64,000 bases of DNA from Gemmatimonas phototrophica (GCA_945869195.1 CAMBNV010000001.1:248001-312000); one strand, 5' to 3'; numbered from the stretch's first letter, positions 25,974-35,394 are shown. Program-made: numbers and translations. The notes: generated by a model not told the origin, from the letters alone.

Positions 25974-28969
25974 GGCGCGTCAGACCCCACACGACTCTTG
26001 GCGCGCGCGCCGTCGCGGCGCTCGCACTTGCTCTGCTCGCCGTCAGACCGGTCGTTGCGCAAGTCGCCGCGCAAGTCACCCCTGCTACGGCGCCCAAGCG
26101 CGCGCTGACCATGGAGGACCTCCTCTCATGGAAGGGCATCCGTAACCCCACCCTCTCCAACGACGGTCGCTGGATGGCCTACGTGCTCGCGCCAAATGAA
26201 GGGGACGCTGAGTTCGTGGTCCGGTCCACGGCAGCGGGTGCGAGCGAGACACGCGTCGCGATCGGTGAACCACCCGCCGGATTCGGCGGCGCAGGTGGCG
26301 TGGCGATCTCGGGCAACAGTCGGTGGGTCGCATACACCATGTATCCGAAGGCCGAGGACGCGAAGAAAGCGCGCCGCGATCGCCGCACCTTGGCGATGAA
26401 GATCGGTGTGATCGCACTCGCAACAGGGACGAAGCGTGAGTTCGATCGCGTGCGGAGTTTCCGTTTCGCTGGCGACCGGTCGGATGTGCTGGCACTGCAG
26501 TTCATGCCCCCGGACGCCACGACCGGTGGCGCGGGAGCGGCCGCCACCGCGAGCGGCGCGGCCGCTCCGGCTGGCGCGCCGAGTGGTTCGGTGGTGCAGA
26601 TCGTGGACCTCAGCGGCGGCACGCCGATCACCTTGGTCGGCGTCGGCGAGTTCGCGTTCGACGCCGCGGGCCAGTTCCTCGCGTACACGCTCGATCAACG
26701 CGACCAGCTCGGCAATGGCGTGCAGTTGCGCGAGCTCGCCACGGGCGTGGTCCGGGCACTCGACTCCGAGAAAGCCCTCTACCGCCGCCTGGTGTGGGCC
26801 GACACGGGTGACGCACTCGCCGTACTGCGCTCGGTCGCCGACTCAGCGACGCGAGATACGTTGACGACCGTCCTCGGCTGGGCACGGCTCGCGTCGCGTG
26901 CGCCGACCACGGTCACTATCCATGAACGCAGTGTGGGGATCACGGGCGGGCTCGTGGTGAGTGCCGACCGTGCGCCCAAGTGGAGTGATGCGCAGGGCAC
27001 GATCTACTTCGGCTTGCGCGCGCCCCGCCCTGCTCCGCCGGTGTCAACGGCCGCTCCCGTCGGCGCAGGAGCGACTGCGCCCGCACCGGGCGCCGGTGCC
27101 GGGGGTCAGGTCGCTCCCGCACGGCAGGACGAGGAGACGCCGTCGTTGATCCTCTGGCATTGGAAGGACCCGCGCCTGCAGAGTGCGCAGCAGGTGCAGG
27201 AGGGTCAGGACAGGAGCTTCAGCTATCTCGCGGCCTGGCACGTCAGCGCGTCGAAGGTCGTGAAGCTCACCGACGACGCGGTGCGCACCGCAACGGTCGC
27301 CTGGGGTGACCGCTGGGCGCTCGGGGCCGACTTCACGCCGTATGAGCGTCAGGCGAGCGTGGACGGTCGGAACCTGCGCGACTTGTACGCGATCGACGCG
27401 GTGAGTGGCGAGCGCACGGTGATGGCGAAGGCGTTGCAGGACCCGGGTGGCAATTTCGCCTCCCTGCTCTCTCCGGACGGTGCGCGCGCGGCCTGGTACG
27501 ACGACGGCCACTGGAACGTCCATGACTTCGCGACCAAGGCATCGCGCCGCCTGACCGATGGCGTGGCCGCGACCTTCTGGGATATGGATGACGACCACAA
27601 CGTCGTGAAGCCGTCCGTGGGGCCGCCGTTCGGCTGGTCGCGCGACTCGCGCTTCGTGTTCGTGCGCGACAACTGGGACATCTGGCGCCTAGGCGTGGCG
27701 GGTGGCCCGGCGGTCAACATCACCGCGAATGGCAAGCGTGACGGCGTGCGATACCAGCAACGCGTGGGTGCCGATCCCAAGGAGCGCGGGATCGACCTCG
27801 CAAAGCCGGTCTTCATCGAGACCTACGGCGAGCGCACCAAGAAGGAGGGGCTCACACAGGTCGACCCCCAGCGCGGCGGGGCACGATCGCTCGCGTGGGA
27901 GGACGCCAAGATCGATTTCCGTCGCGCCCGCGACGCCGAGGTCTGGGCGTTCACGCGTCAGAGCTTCGTGAACTTCCCCGATTGGTATGTGGCCGACGCG
28001 GGGCTCGTGAATCCCCGGCGCCTCACCGACGCCAACCCTCAGCAATCCGAAGTGCCGTGGAGCGCCGGCGCTCGCCTGATCAACTACAAGTGCGACAACA
28101 ACGGCGACGAGCTACAGGGGGCGTTGTTCCTGCCCGCCGGCTACGAGGAGGGAAAGCGGTACCCGACGCTCACGTACATCTACGAGCGGCTCTCGCAGGG
28201 TTTCCACGCCTACGCGCAGCCCAACGCGACGCGCTATGCGAACCCGAGCGTCTACACCTCGCGCGGCTATGCGTACTTCATGCCCGACATCACCTACAAG
28301 CTCGACGATCCAGGCCAGTCGGCCCTCTGGTGCGTGGTCCCGGCCGTGAAGGCCGCCATCGCCTCAGGCATCGTCGACTCCGCGAACGTGGCGCTGCAGG
28401 GGCACAGCTGGGGTGGCTACCAGACGAGCTTCATCGCAACGCAGACGAACATCTTCAAGACGGCGATCGCCGGCGCACCGCTCACCGACATGGTCTCGAT
28501 GTTCAGCTCGGTCTACTGGAATAGTGGCAACACCAACCAGGGGATCTTCATCTCGAGTCAGGGGCGGTTTCGCTCGAGCTATGCGCGCGATCCCGAGGCC
28601 TATTTGCGCAACTCCCCGAACCGCTTCGCCAACAACGTCACCATCCCGTTCATGATCCTCCACAACGATCGCGACGGCGCGGTCGACTTCAATCAGGGGA
28701 TCACGTACTACAACACATTGCGCGAGTTGGGTAAGGAGGTCGTGCTGCTGGAGTACGTCGGAGAGAACCACGGCCTCGCGCGACCGATCAACCAGAAGGA
28801 CTACGCCGTGCGGATGGGAGAGTGGTTCGACCACTTCCTGCAAGGGAAGCCCGCACCGGCCTGGATGCAGGAGGGGGTCCCGCGGCTGCAGATGGAGCAG
28901 CACCTGCGCGACCGGAAGCCACTGCTCGACCCGAAGGCCAAGGTGGAGGCGAAGAAGATTGCGATGTAG
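25970..28969 (+). CDS. Secreted S9 family (prolyl oligopeptidase-type) peptidase
   Basis: A 999-residue exported peptidase. A signal peptide (ALALALLAVRPVVAQ) precedes a long beta-propeller region (about residues 45-740), then an alpha/beta-hydrolase domain with nucleophile Ser813 in GHSWGG, an Asp in NDRDGAVDF (near 900) and His934 in ENHGL. The propeller holds an Ala/Gly/Pro-rich insertion (about 350-390). S9 enzymes of this kind cut short peptides, often behind proline or as dipeptidyl peptidases; specificity cannot be read here. The start overlaps the previous stop by ATGA, so the peptidase is translationally coupled to the endostatin-like protein. Confidence 0.92.
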   Translation: MRRVRPHTTLGARAVAALALALLAVRPVVAQVAAQVTPATAPKRALTMEDLLSWKGIRNPTLSNDGRWMAYVLAPNEGDAEFVVRSTAAGASETRVAIGEPPAGFGGAGGVAISGNSRWVAYTMYPKAEDAKKARRDRRTLAMKIGVIALATGTKREFDRVRSFRFAGDRSDVLALQFMPPDATTGGAGAAATASGAAAPAGAPSGSVVQIVDLSGGTPITLVGVGEFAFDAAGQFLAYTLDQRDQLGNGVQLRELATGVVRALDSEKALYRRLVWADTGDALAVLRSVADSATRDTLTTVLGWARLASRAPTTVTIHERSVGITGGLVVSADRAPKWSDAQGTIYFGLRAPRPAPPVSTAAPVGAGATAPAPGAGAGGQVAPARQDEETPSLILWHWKDPRLQSAQQVQEGQDRSFSYLAAWHVSASKVVKLTDDAVRTATVAWGDRWALGADFTPYERQASVDGRNLRDLYAIDAVSGERTVMAKALQDPGGNFASLLSPDGARAAWYDDGHWNVHDFATKASRRLTDGVAATFWDMDDDHNVVKPSVGPPFGWSRDSRFVFVRDNWDIWRLGVAGGPAVNITANGKRDGVRYQQRVGADPKERGIDLAKPVFIETYGERTKKEGLTQVDPQRGGARSLAWEDAKIDFRRARDAEVWAFTRQSFVNFPDWYVADAGLVNPRRLTDANPQQSEVPWSAGARLINYKCDNNGDELQGALFLPAGYEEGKRYPTLTYIYERLSQGFHAYAQPNATRYANPSVYTSRGYAYFMPDITYKLDDPGQSALWCVVPAVKAAIASGIVDSANVALQGHSWGGYQTSFIATQTNIFKTAIAGAPLTDMVSMFSSVYWNSGNTNQGIFISSQGRFRSSYARDPEAYLRNSPNRFANNVTIPFMILHNDRDGAVDFNQGITYYNTLRELGKEVVLLEYVGENHGLARPINQKDYAVRMGEWFDHFLQGKPAPAWMQEGVPRLQMEQHLRDRKPLLDPKAKVEAKKIAM

Positions 28970-28996
28970 TTGAACCGCAGACGGTGGAAGGGAGAA

Positions 28997-29028
28997 AGAA
29001 TGGGCCGCCCGATTGGGCGGCCCATTCT
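28997..29028 (+). terminator. Hairpin after the S9 peptidase gene
   Basis: A perfect 14-base stem (AGAATGGGCCGCCC with its complement) around a GATT loop starts 28 bases behind the stop. No long T run follows, but the stem is strong and sits where the plus-strand operon ends and minus-strand genes begin. Confidence 0.7.
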
Positions 29029-29070
29029 CGTTCACCGCGCTTGGATCGCGGAGCTCTCGCCGTCGCTGAA

Positions 29071-29247
29071 TCATGGAATCGCGACACAATCGCTCAACCG
29101 TTCTGCGAGCGCGGCGAAGATGTCCGGGATCGTCTGGACCCCGTCCAACTCCGGGCTCGTGAGGAAGTCACCCGTGGCAACGATCGACGCGAAGCGGGAG
29201 AGGGGGTCGCGATCGTACCAATATTACCCCGCATCGACGACGAACAT
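29071..29247 (-). pseudogene. Small interrupted reading frame, possible gene remnant
   Basis: In the 238 bases between the terminator and the PAP2 gene, the minus strand has an ATG at 29247 followed by seven codons, an in-frame TAA at 29226-29224, and then about 50 more open codons ending at 29071 (YWYDRDPLSRFASIV ... LAERLSDCVAIP). The composition is protein-like, but no start codon follows the TAA and no family is recognised. It may be a broken small gene or chance. Otherwise I see nothing in this gap. Confidence 0.25.
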
Positions 29248-29266
29248 CACGGGCGAACGGCGGGCC

Positions 29267-29911
29267 TCAGGGCGCCACCTCCTCAGCCGGCGACCAGCGC
29301 CGCGTGAGCACGAACGCCACCAGCCAGCCGAGCCCTGCCGCGAGGACTACGTCACTGAGAAAATGTGCGCGCGCCATGACCCGTGTGGCGGCGCAGCCGA
29401 CGGCGAGCGCATAGCCCACGCAGCGCGCGCGCGGGAAGAGGCGCGCGAGCATCGCTGCGCCCCCGAACGCGACGAGCGCATGCGAGCTCGGCAGTGCCAG
29501 GCCGGCCGTGCTCCACGGGTTCTCCGAGAATGCTCGAAAGCCGTGAAGGCCGTCGTGCAGCTGCGGGCGTTCACGGCGCAGTGAAAGCTTGCCGATCTCT
29601 GCGACGATCCCGCCCAGCGCCGCCGAACCGAAGAGCAACCAAGCACGCCGCCTTGCGAGAGCGCGACGCAACGGTTCGGTGCCCTCATGCAGTGCGACCG
29701 CCACGGCGAGGGCGACCCAGGTGCCGAGGAATCCCATCACGCGCAACAGCCGACCCCAGTCGCGGTCGTACACCCCTGGATGGCTGACATGCCGGTATAC
29801 CCAGCTGTCAGCGAAGCAGGCGGCCGTGAAGGCGACTGCCGTGATGCCAAGCGCGCGCCACGCCGGGGACCAGTCGGTCCGCTCGCGTTCGAAATCATCT
29901 GCAGCGGTCAT
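29267..29911 (-). CDS. PAP2 superfamily phosphatase
   Basis: A 214-residue membrane protein with about five to six helices and the three phosphatase motifs: KLSLRRERP (motif 1), PSSHA (motif 2) and RVMARAHFLSDV (motif 3, with the catalytic His). Such enzymes remove phosphate from phosphatidic acid, undecaprenyl pyrophosphate or similar lipids at the periplasmic face. The gene is the last of the rhodanese-Nudix-PAP2 group on the minus strand. The ATG overlaps the Nudix gene stop (ATGA). Confidence 0.88.
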   Translation of the reverse strand: MTAADDFERERTDWSPAWRALGITAVAFTAACFADSWVYRHVSHPGVYDRDWGRLLRVMGFLGTWVALAVAVALHEGTEPLRRALARRRAWLLFGSAALGGIVAEIGKLSLRRERPQLHDGLHGFRAFSENPWSTAGLALPSSHALVAFGGAAMLARLFPRARCVGYALAVGCAATRVMARAHFLSDVVLAAGLGWLVAFVLTRRWSPAEEVAP

Positions 29912-30516
29912 CGCCAGAGCCCGTCGAAGTTCGAGAGAATGCGCTCGGTCATCCCCCAGATGGTGAAGTCCTCATATTGGTACGCGTCGACCCGGAGCCG
30001 GAGGTCGCGCACGGCGACGATCGTGCTCACGCGCGCGCCGGGAACGAACAACGCTCGCAACCGCACCCATCGCACGTCGGCGACCTCATCGCTGAGCACG
30101 AGATCGGGCACAAGATCGAGCGGGCGTTCCAGCACGACGAGATACGGCCTGACGATAATCGGCGGGAGCACCGGCGTGCGTGGACGGATCTCGTCGAGAG
30201 CGCCGAGCACGCGGCCGTGACGGCACAGGTCGAGGCCGACCTCCTCACTCGTCTCACGCAGAGCCGTCGTTTCGAGCGAGGCGTCGGCCGGATCGCGGCG
30301 GCCACCGGGAAGGCCGATCTGTCCACTCCACGGATCGCCCGCACGTTCGGCACGACGGATGAAGAGCAGGTCGGCATCATCGTCCTCTCGGGGACGGACA
30401 ATGAGCGCGACGGCCGCTTCTAGGTACGGCTCGTCGCGCTCGGCCCTCTGCGGCGCGTATCCCGCGAGCGCGCGCGCGAGCCGGGCGACCAGTGGATGCG
30501 GCGGCGCGGCGTTCAC
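29908..30516 (-). CDS. Nudix hydrolase, CoA pyrophosphatase type
   Basis: A 202-residue enzyme. The Nudix box is the CoA-diphosphatase variant: LPGGRRDPADASLETTALRE followed by TSEEVGL, preceded by LLFIRRAERAGDPWSGQIGL. This group cleaves CoA and its derivatives to phosphopantetheine and 3-prime,5-prime-ADP. I chose the GTG at 30516, one base behind the rhodanese stop and preceded by GAGGG; an ATG at 30564 would overlap the rhodanese gene by 47 bases. The stop overlaps the PAP2 start. Confidence 0.87.
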   Translation of the reverse strand: MNAAPPHPLVARLARALAGYAPQRAERDEPYLEAAVALIVRPREDDDADLLFIRRAERAGDPWSGQIGLPGGRRDPADASLETTALRETSEEVGLDLCRHGRVLGALDEIRPRTPVLPPIIVRPYLVVLERPLDLVPDLVLSDEVADVRWVRLRALFVPGARVSTIVAVRDLRLRVDAYQYEDFTIWGMTERILSNFDGLWR

Positions 30517-30517
30517 T

Positions 30518-30880
30518 TCAGCCCTCGACGCGTCCAGCCGAAACGGCCCATCCGTTGAAGCCACCCCTCAACCAGGCGACGTTCTCATAGCCCATCTGCC
30601 GCAGGGTATCGGCGGCGAGCGACGAGCGGTTGTCGCTAGCACAATAAATGACAACGGACGCCTCGCGAGGGATGACGGCCTCGACTCTCGTCTCCATCGT
30701 GCCACGGGGAATGACGATCGCGCCGGGAATACGACCGAGATTCGTCTCTTGCGGCTCACGCACGTCGAGCAGCAGCGGCGCGCCCACGGCGCCCAGCGAC
30801 TGTTTCACCTCGTCGATGGAAACTTCGCGGGTGCGGCTCTTAGCTTCGGCAATGAGGTCGGCGCCGGACTTGTTGTGCAT
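30518..30880 (-). CDS. Rhodanese-like domain protein
   Basis: A 120-residue single-domain rhodanese. It has LLLDVREPQETNLGRIPGA near the middle and the active-site loop with the catalytic cysteine in VIYCASDNRSS, followed by GYENVAWLRGGFNGW. Such proteins carry persulfide sulfur or act as sulfurtransferases; the partner is unknown. It is cytoplasmic, without a signal peptide. It lies directly upstream of the Nudix gene (one base gap) in the same operon. Confidence 0.92.
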   Translation of the reverse strand: MHNKSGADLIAEAKSRTREVSIDEVKQSLGAVGAPLLLDVREPQETNLGRIPGAIVIPRGTMETRVEAVIPREASVVIYCASDNRSSLAADTLRQMGYENVAWLRGGFNGWAVSAGRVEG

Positions 30881-30946
30881 TTCGAGGTCTGGTTGGAGGT
30901 CCCTGAAGTTACGTCGACTTTCTAGAACTCGCTCCAGGGGCGCCCC

Positions 30947-31204
30947 TCAGCGCTCCGCAATCGCGAGCGCCCTCACGACGTTCGAGCGCGCACGCACCGG
31001 CTTCGCGTCTGCCGCCGTCGCGGCCTCTCGGTCGAGTGCTTTTCCGAGTGCGTTCAGGACGCGTTTGCGCTCGGGGCCGGTTGCCCGCTCGGCGACATCT
31101 AACTCGCTCGCCAGCCAGGCGAGGCGCGAGGCCGGAAGCCCGTTCCAGCGGTAGAGCTGGTCAGAATAGGCGCGCGAAGCGGACGGAGGGGACGAGGGAG
31201 TCAC
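30947..31204 (-). CDS. Small hypothetical protein (85 aa)
   Basis: An 85-residue, Arg/Ala-rich, mainly helical protein with YRWNGLPASRLAWLASELD and RKRVLNALGKALDREAA. No domain is recognised. It lies 66 bases upstream of the rhodanese gene on the same strand, and divergent from the symporter gene. Composition and third-base bias fit a real gene, but nothing else supports a function. Confidence 0.5.
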   Translation of the reverse strand: MTPSSPPSASRAYSDQLYRWNGLPASRLAWLASELDVAERATGPERKRVLNALGKALDREAATAADAKPVRARSNVVRALAIAER

Positions 31205-31303
31205 AGACGAGTAAAGGGCATCGGAGATATCCGAATCTGGAAGTGAGCCGTGAAGGACCCGGGATATGTATCCGCAACGCTGGCGCTAGGCCATCTTTCC
31301 AGC

Positions 31304-32551
31304 ATGTCGCTCACACTGAAGGTGCTCATCGCGCTGCTCGCCGGCTTCGCGCTCGGCATTCCGCTCGCTGACAGCGAGTCGATGTTCAAGACCGGCCTGC
31401 TCGCGGTCCTTGGGCCTGTCGGGACGTTGTTCATCAACGCGATCCGAATGACGGTGATCCCGCTGGTCGTCTCCGTCCTCATTGTCGGGGTGACGTCGGC
31501 GCCCGACCCGCGCGCCGTCGGCCGCATCGGGGGGCGCGCGATCGTCCTTTTCGTTCTGGCGGTCTCGCTGGCAGCCGCGGTCGGCGTTCTGCTCGGCACA
31601 CCGCTCCTGGCGATGATCCCCCTCGACGCGAGCGCCGTCGAGTCGCTCCGCGGGGGGGCGGCCGGGAGCGCCGCCGCCGCCGTCGAGGGCGCGCGTAACA
31701 TTCCCAGCGCCGGCGAATGGCTCGTCTCGCTCGTCCCGGCGAATCCGATTAAGGCCGCCGCTGATGGCGCGATGCTCCCATTGATCGTGACCTCAGTGGC
31801 GTTCGCAGTCGCGCTCGTGCAGGTCGCGCCGGCCCGTCGCGCCGCGGTCGTCACCATTGTTGAGGGTGTGATGGATGCCTCGCTCGCACTGGTGCGCGGG
31901 ATCCTCACACTGGCGCCGATCGGTGTATTTGCCCTCGCCGTGCCGCTCGGGGCCAAGATGGGGACGGGCGCACTCGGGGCGATTGGCGGCTATATCGTGA
32001 TTGTCTCCGGCATCTGTGTGCTCTTCTCCCTCGGCGTGCTCTACCCGGCCGCGGTCGTGATCGGCCAGGTGCCGTTCCGCACCTTTGCGCGCGCGGTGCT
32101 CCCGGCGCAGACGATCGCATTCAGCGGACGGTCATCGCTCGCCGCACTCCCGGCCATGCTCGAGAGTGTGCATCAGACGCTCCGCCTGCCCACTACGATC
32201 GGGAATTTTTTGATTCCACTCGCCTCCTCCATGTTCCGTGTCGGCGCAGGGATCGGGCAGACGGTGGGCGTGATCTTCTTGGCGCGCCTCTACGGCGTTG
32301 ATCTCGGCGCCGACGATCTGCTGACGATCGGCGTGACATCGATCCTGACCTCATTCTCCGTGCCAGGTGTGCCCGGGGGATCGATCATCATCATGGTGCC
32401 GGTGCTGATGTCTGCGGGGATCCCGGCAGAAGGGATCGGCATCCTGCTCGGCGCCGACACAATCCCAGACATGTTTCGCACGACGACCAACGTGACGGGA
32501 CACATGACGGCGGCCGTGATTCTCGCGCACGGCGAACGCGAGCCCACGTGA
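31304..32551 (+). CDS. Dicarboxylate/amino acid:cation symporter (DAACS family)
   Basis: A 415-residue transporter of the glutamate/aspartate/C4-dicarboxylate (GltP/DctA) family, with eight helices and the two re-entrant hairpins. The serine-rich HP1 segment reads AFSGRSSLAALPAML, and TM7/HP2 have the family TGHMTAAVI and SVPGVPGGSII. The substrate (acidic amino acid or dicarboxylate) cannot be fixed. ATG 31304 begins right before the first helix; a GTG at 31250 with GGAAG upstream would add 18 residues. Its TGA overlaps the GTG of the glycosyltransferase gene (GTGA). Confidence 0.9.
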   Translation: MSLTLKVLIALLAGFALGIPLADSESMFKTGLLAVLGPVGTLFINAIRMTVIPLVVSVLIVGVTSAPDPRAVGRIGGRAIVLFVLAVSLAAAVGVLLGTPLLAMIPLDASAVESLRGGAAGSAAAAVEGARNIPSAGEWLVSLVPANPIKAAADGAMLPLIVTSVAFAVALVQVAPARRAAVVTIVEGVMDASLALVRGILTLAPIGVFALAVPLGAKMGTGALGAIGGYIVIVSGICVLFSLGVLYPAAVVIGQVPFRTFARAVLPAQTIAFSGRSSLAALPAMLESVHQTLRLPTTIGNFLIPLASSMFRVGAGIGQTVGVIFLARLYGVDLGADDLLTIGVTSILTSFSVPGVPGGSIIIMVPVLMSAGIPAEGIGILLGADTIPDMFRTTTNVTGHMTAAVILAHGEREPT

Positions 32552-33762
32552 CCGTCCCCTGGCTGGCCGTCGGCGCCGCGCTTGCGTGGAGCGCGCCCAT
32601 GGCGTTCCTGGTCTGGCGGTTTCGCGACACGCGCTCGCTCGACGAGTATCCCGTGGCCCCTCCCACTGATGCCCCACTCGTGAGCGTGATTATTCCCGCG
32701 CGAAACGAGGCGCACAACATCGCGCGTTGCCTGCGCTCGGTGCTCGCGGCGGCATACCCGTCACTCGAAGTGATTGTGATTGACGACCACTCCACCGACG
32801 GGACGGGTGCGATCGCGCGCGCGATTGCGGCCGACGACGCCGCCGCTCAGCGGCGCGTGCCGGGCGAGACGCGCGCGAGCCAGCAGCCTGAGCCGCGCGT
32901 ACGCGTCATCACGGCGCCAGCGCTCGCCCCGGGTTGGTTTGGAAAGCAGTGGGCGTGCCATGCGGGCAGTCAGCTGGCCAAGGGCTCCCTGCTCTGCTTC
33001 ACCGACGCTGATACGTCGCATGGTCCCGAGCTAATCTCACGCAGTGTGAACGCGCTGACCGCGCGGCGCGCCGACCTCTTTACCGTCGCCGGTCGTCAGG
33101 AGATGCTGAGCTTCTGGGAGAAGGTGATCCAGCCGAGCGTCTTCGCCACACTGCTCGCGCGCTATGGGGGGCTCGAGGCGATGAGTCGGTCGACGCACCC
33201 GCTCGACAAGATTGCGAACGGCCAGTTCATCGTCGTACGCCGCGAGCCGTACGAGCGTCTGGGTGGGCATGGGGCGGTGCGCGGTCACGTGGCCGAGGAC
33301 CTCCGGCTCGCGCAGCTCTTCACGGAGCAGGGGCTCGCCGCCCACATGGTGCTGGCGCGCGATCATCTTTCTACGCGCATGTACACCTCGTTGTGTGAGA
33401 TCCGACGCGGCTGGGGGAAGAACCTGTACGCCGCAGGCCGAGACACGCTTTCGCTTGGCCCGATCACGCGCCGGCTGTTGCCGTTTATCTATCCAATACC
33501 CCCACTCGTGCCGCTCATGCCGATGGGGGTACTCGCGCTCGCGCTGCTGGGGACGTGGGGCAGTGGCGCACTCTGGTTCGGCCTGATCGCCGGGACGACG
33601 AACCTCCTCTTCTGGTTCGGGGTCTATGCGTTCTCTGGACTCAATCCGCTCTGGGCACTCTGGCATCCGGTGGCCAACGTGGTGCTGAGCGGGATCTGCG
33701 CCGAGTCGGCATGGAAGGGAAGCAGGGTCGAGTGGAAGGGGCGACGGTATGAATCGGTCTGA
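32548..33762 (+). CDS. Membrane glycosyltransferase family 2 (HpnB/CrtQ-like)
   Basis: A 404-residue enzyme: an N-terminal helix, a GT-A domain with VSVIIPARNEAHNIA and DDHSTDGT (near residue 79), a DADTSH metal-binding motif, and two to three C-terminal membrane helices. The GKQWACHAG segment resembles hopene-associated HpnB and carotenoid CrtQ glycosyltransferases; the acceptor is unknown because no hopanoid or carotenoid genes are nearby. The GTG start overlaps the symporter stop. Its last 14 bases overlap the HAD hydrolase gene. Confidence 0.85.
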   Translation: MTVPWLAVGAALAWSAPMAFLVWRFRDTRSLDEYPVAPPTDAPLVSVIIPARNEAHNIARCLRSVLAAAYPSLEVIVIDDHSTDGTGAIARAIAADDAAAQRRVPGETRASQQPEPRVRVITAPALAPGWFGKQWACHAGSQLAKGSLLCFTDADTSHGPELISRSVNALTARRADLFTVAGRQEMLSFWEKVIQPSVFATLLARYGGLEAMSRSTHPLDKIANGQFIVVRREPYERLGGHGAVRGHVAEDLRLAQLFTEQGLAAHMVLARDHLSTRMYTSLCEIRRGWGKNLYAAGRDTLSLGPITRRLLPFIYPIPPLVPLMPMGVLALALLGTWGSGALWFGLIAGTTNLLFWFGVYAFSGLNPLWALWHPVANVVLSGICAESAWKGSRVEWKGRRYESV

Positions 33763-34444
33763 CGATCGCGCCACTGCCTTCACCGTCCCGCAGAAGCCGG
33801 CCATCCTCTTCGACCTCGACGGTACGCTGATCGACTCGATCGACCTGCTGGTGCAGTCGATGGAGTTCGCCTACGACGATCGCGCGCACCGTCCCCCGGT
33901 CGACGAGTGGATCGCGGCGATCGGGACGCCGCTCGACGCCATGCTGCGGCGCTGGGCGCGGGACGAAGAGGATGTGCGACAGCTGCGCGTGCGCTATCGC
34001 GAGTTCCAGTTCGCGAACCACGACGCCATGACGACCGCGTATCCGGGCGCGGTTGAGCTGGTGCGCGCCCTGCACGCCGACGGGCATCTCCTCGCGATCG
34101 TCACCTCCAAGCTGGCGGTCGGGGCGCGGCGGTCGCTCGCGTTCGTGGGGATCGAGGAGTGTTTTGCCGCCGTGGTGGGGATTGAATCGACCGAACGACA
34201 CAAACCGCATCCCGAGCCCGTCTGGCATGCGCTCGAGCGGATTGGCGGAGTCCCCCCCTCCCGCGCACTCTTCGTCGGCGACTCCACCCATGACATGCAT
34301 GCGGGAAATGCGGCTGGTGTCGCGACCGCAGCGGCCCTCTGGGGGCCATTTAGCCGCGCCCAGCTCGAGACGGCGGACCCCACGTATTGGCTGCGCGACT
34401 TCAACGAGCTGCGCGGCCTGGTAGACGGGTTCGCCCGGATCTAA
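33749..34444 (+). CDS. HAD-superfamily hydrolase (phosphoglycolate phosphatase-like)
   Basis: A 231-residue HAD hydrolase. Motif I is DLDGTLIDS (nucleophile Asp about residue 23), motif II is IVTSKLAVG, motif III the K in ERHKPHPEP, and motif IV GDSTHDMHAG. A helical cap lies between motifs I and II. It resembles Gph/PpaX enzymes that dephosphorylate phosphoglycolate or pyrophosphate. It starts inside the end of the glycosyltransferase gene (14-base overlap), so they are translationally coupled. Confidence 0.9.
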   Translation: MNRSDDRATAFTVPQKPAILFDLDGTLIDSIDLLVQSMEFAYDDRAHRPPVDEWIAAIGTPLDAMLRRWARDEEDVRQLRVRYREFQFANHDAMTTAYPGAVELVRALHADGHLLAIVTSKLAVGARRSLAFVGIEECFAAVVGIESTERHKPHPEPVWHALERIGGVPPSRALFVGDSTHDMHAGNAAGVATAAALWGPFSRAQLETADPTYWLRDFNELRGLVDGFARI

Positions 34445-34532
34445 TGCGGACGACGAGCGCGTCTCGGCTGTACGTTCAAGTAGAACACCGCCACGCAGCG
34501 CGTTGAGCCACACTGCACCGAGGAGTAGGTCC

Positions 34533-35321
34533 ATGAATCGCGCAATGATCGCAGGGGCGGTGCTGGTCCTCAGCACCATCACCGCCGGTGCCCAGGAGAC
34601 CAAGGAGTGGAAGTGGAGCGGTCAGCTGGGCAGCGGCCGAACCGTCTACCTGCACAACGTCAATGGCGAGGTGCGGTTCGAGCAGGGCCCGGGCACGACG
34701 GTGGCCGTACGAGCCGAGAAGCGCTGGCGGCGCGGCACCCCTGAGGAGGTGCGGATCGAGGCGCGTCAGTCAGGCGACGGAAACGGCGACATCGTCATCT
34801 GTGCGCTCCGGGGCGCGCGTGCGACCTGCGACGAGCGAGGATACCATGGGAACAACAGCCGTCGTGGTTGGAACAACCGCGATGACGTATCGGTGTTCTT
34901 CGTGGTGACAATCCCCGCGGGCGCAAAGGTCGACGCCTCGACGGTAAACGGTGGACTCATCATCGACGGGACCACGGGCGACATCAAAGCGACGACCGTG
35001 AATGGCCGCGTTGACGCGCGTAGTCTTGGTGGCGGCGTGGCAGCAACCACCGTCAACGGCAGTATCACGGTACGCACCTCGGCCGGGACGGTCGAAGGAC
35101 TCGACTACAAGACCGTGAACGGGTCGATCACGCTCGAACTACCGGCGAACACCGACGCCACCCTAGACCTCTCGACCGTGAACGGGCGGATCTCCACCGA
35201 CTTCCCGATCACGTTGGACGGAGCGATCAACCCGCGACGCGTCCATGCAAAGATCGGCGCCGGCGGCCCCACGATTCGCGCCAGCACGGTCAACGGCAGT
35301 ATTCGTCTCCGCAAGCTGTAG
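34533..35321 (+). CDS. Secreted DUF4097-like beta-repeat protein
   Basis: A 262-residue exported protein. A signal peptide (MIAGAVLVLSTITAGAQ) precedes a repeat domain in which T/N-VNG occurs seven times (TVNGGLI, TVNGRVD, TVNGSIT and similar), the pattern of DUF4097/adhesin-like right-handed beta-helix domains. The C-terminus is a short R/K-rich tail. A GAGGAG site ten bases before 34533 supports the ATG. The function is unknown; such proteins are usually found next to anti-sigma factor genes, which I do not see here. Confidence 0.8.
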   Translation: MNRAMIAGAVLVLSTITAGAQETKEWKWSGQLGSGRTVYLHNVNGEVRFEQGPGTTVAVRAEKRWRRGTPEEVRIEARQSGDGNGDIVICALRGARATCDERGYHGNNSRRGWNNRDDVSVFFVVTIPAGAKVDASTVNGGLIIDGTTGDIKATTVNGRVDARSLGGGVAATTVNGSITVRTSAGTVEGLDYKTVNGSITLELPANTDATLDLSTVNGRISTDFPITLDGAINPRRVHAKIGAGGPTIRASTVNGSIRLRKL

Positions 35322-35394
35322 CTGACGACGGATCATCCGAGCCTCTATTCCGCGAGCGCACGATCGGCTCGGCGATCTCGCCTGACACTACTTA

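Noticed and set aside
30936-30947. AGGGGCGCCCCT palindrome upstream of the rhodanese gene as an operator
   Set aside because: It is short, fully GC-type and overlaps the end of the 85-residue gene; such palindromes are expected by chance at this GC content.
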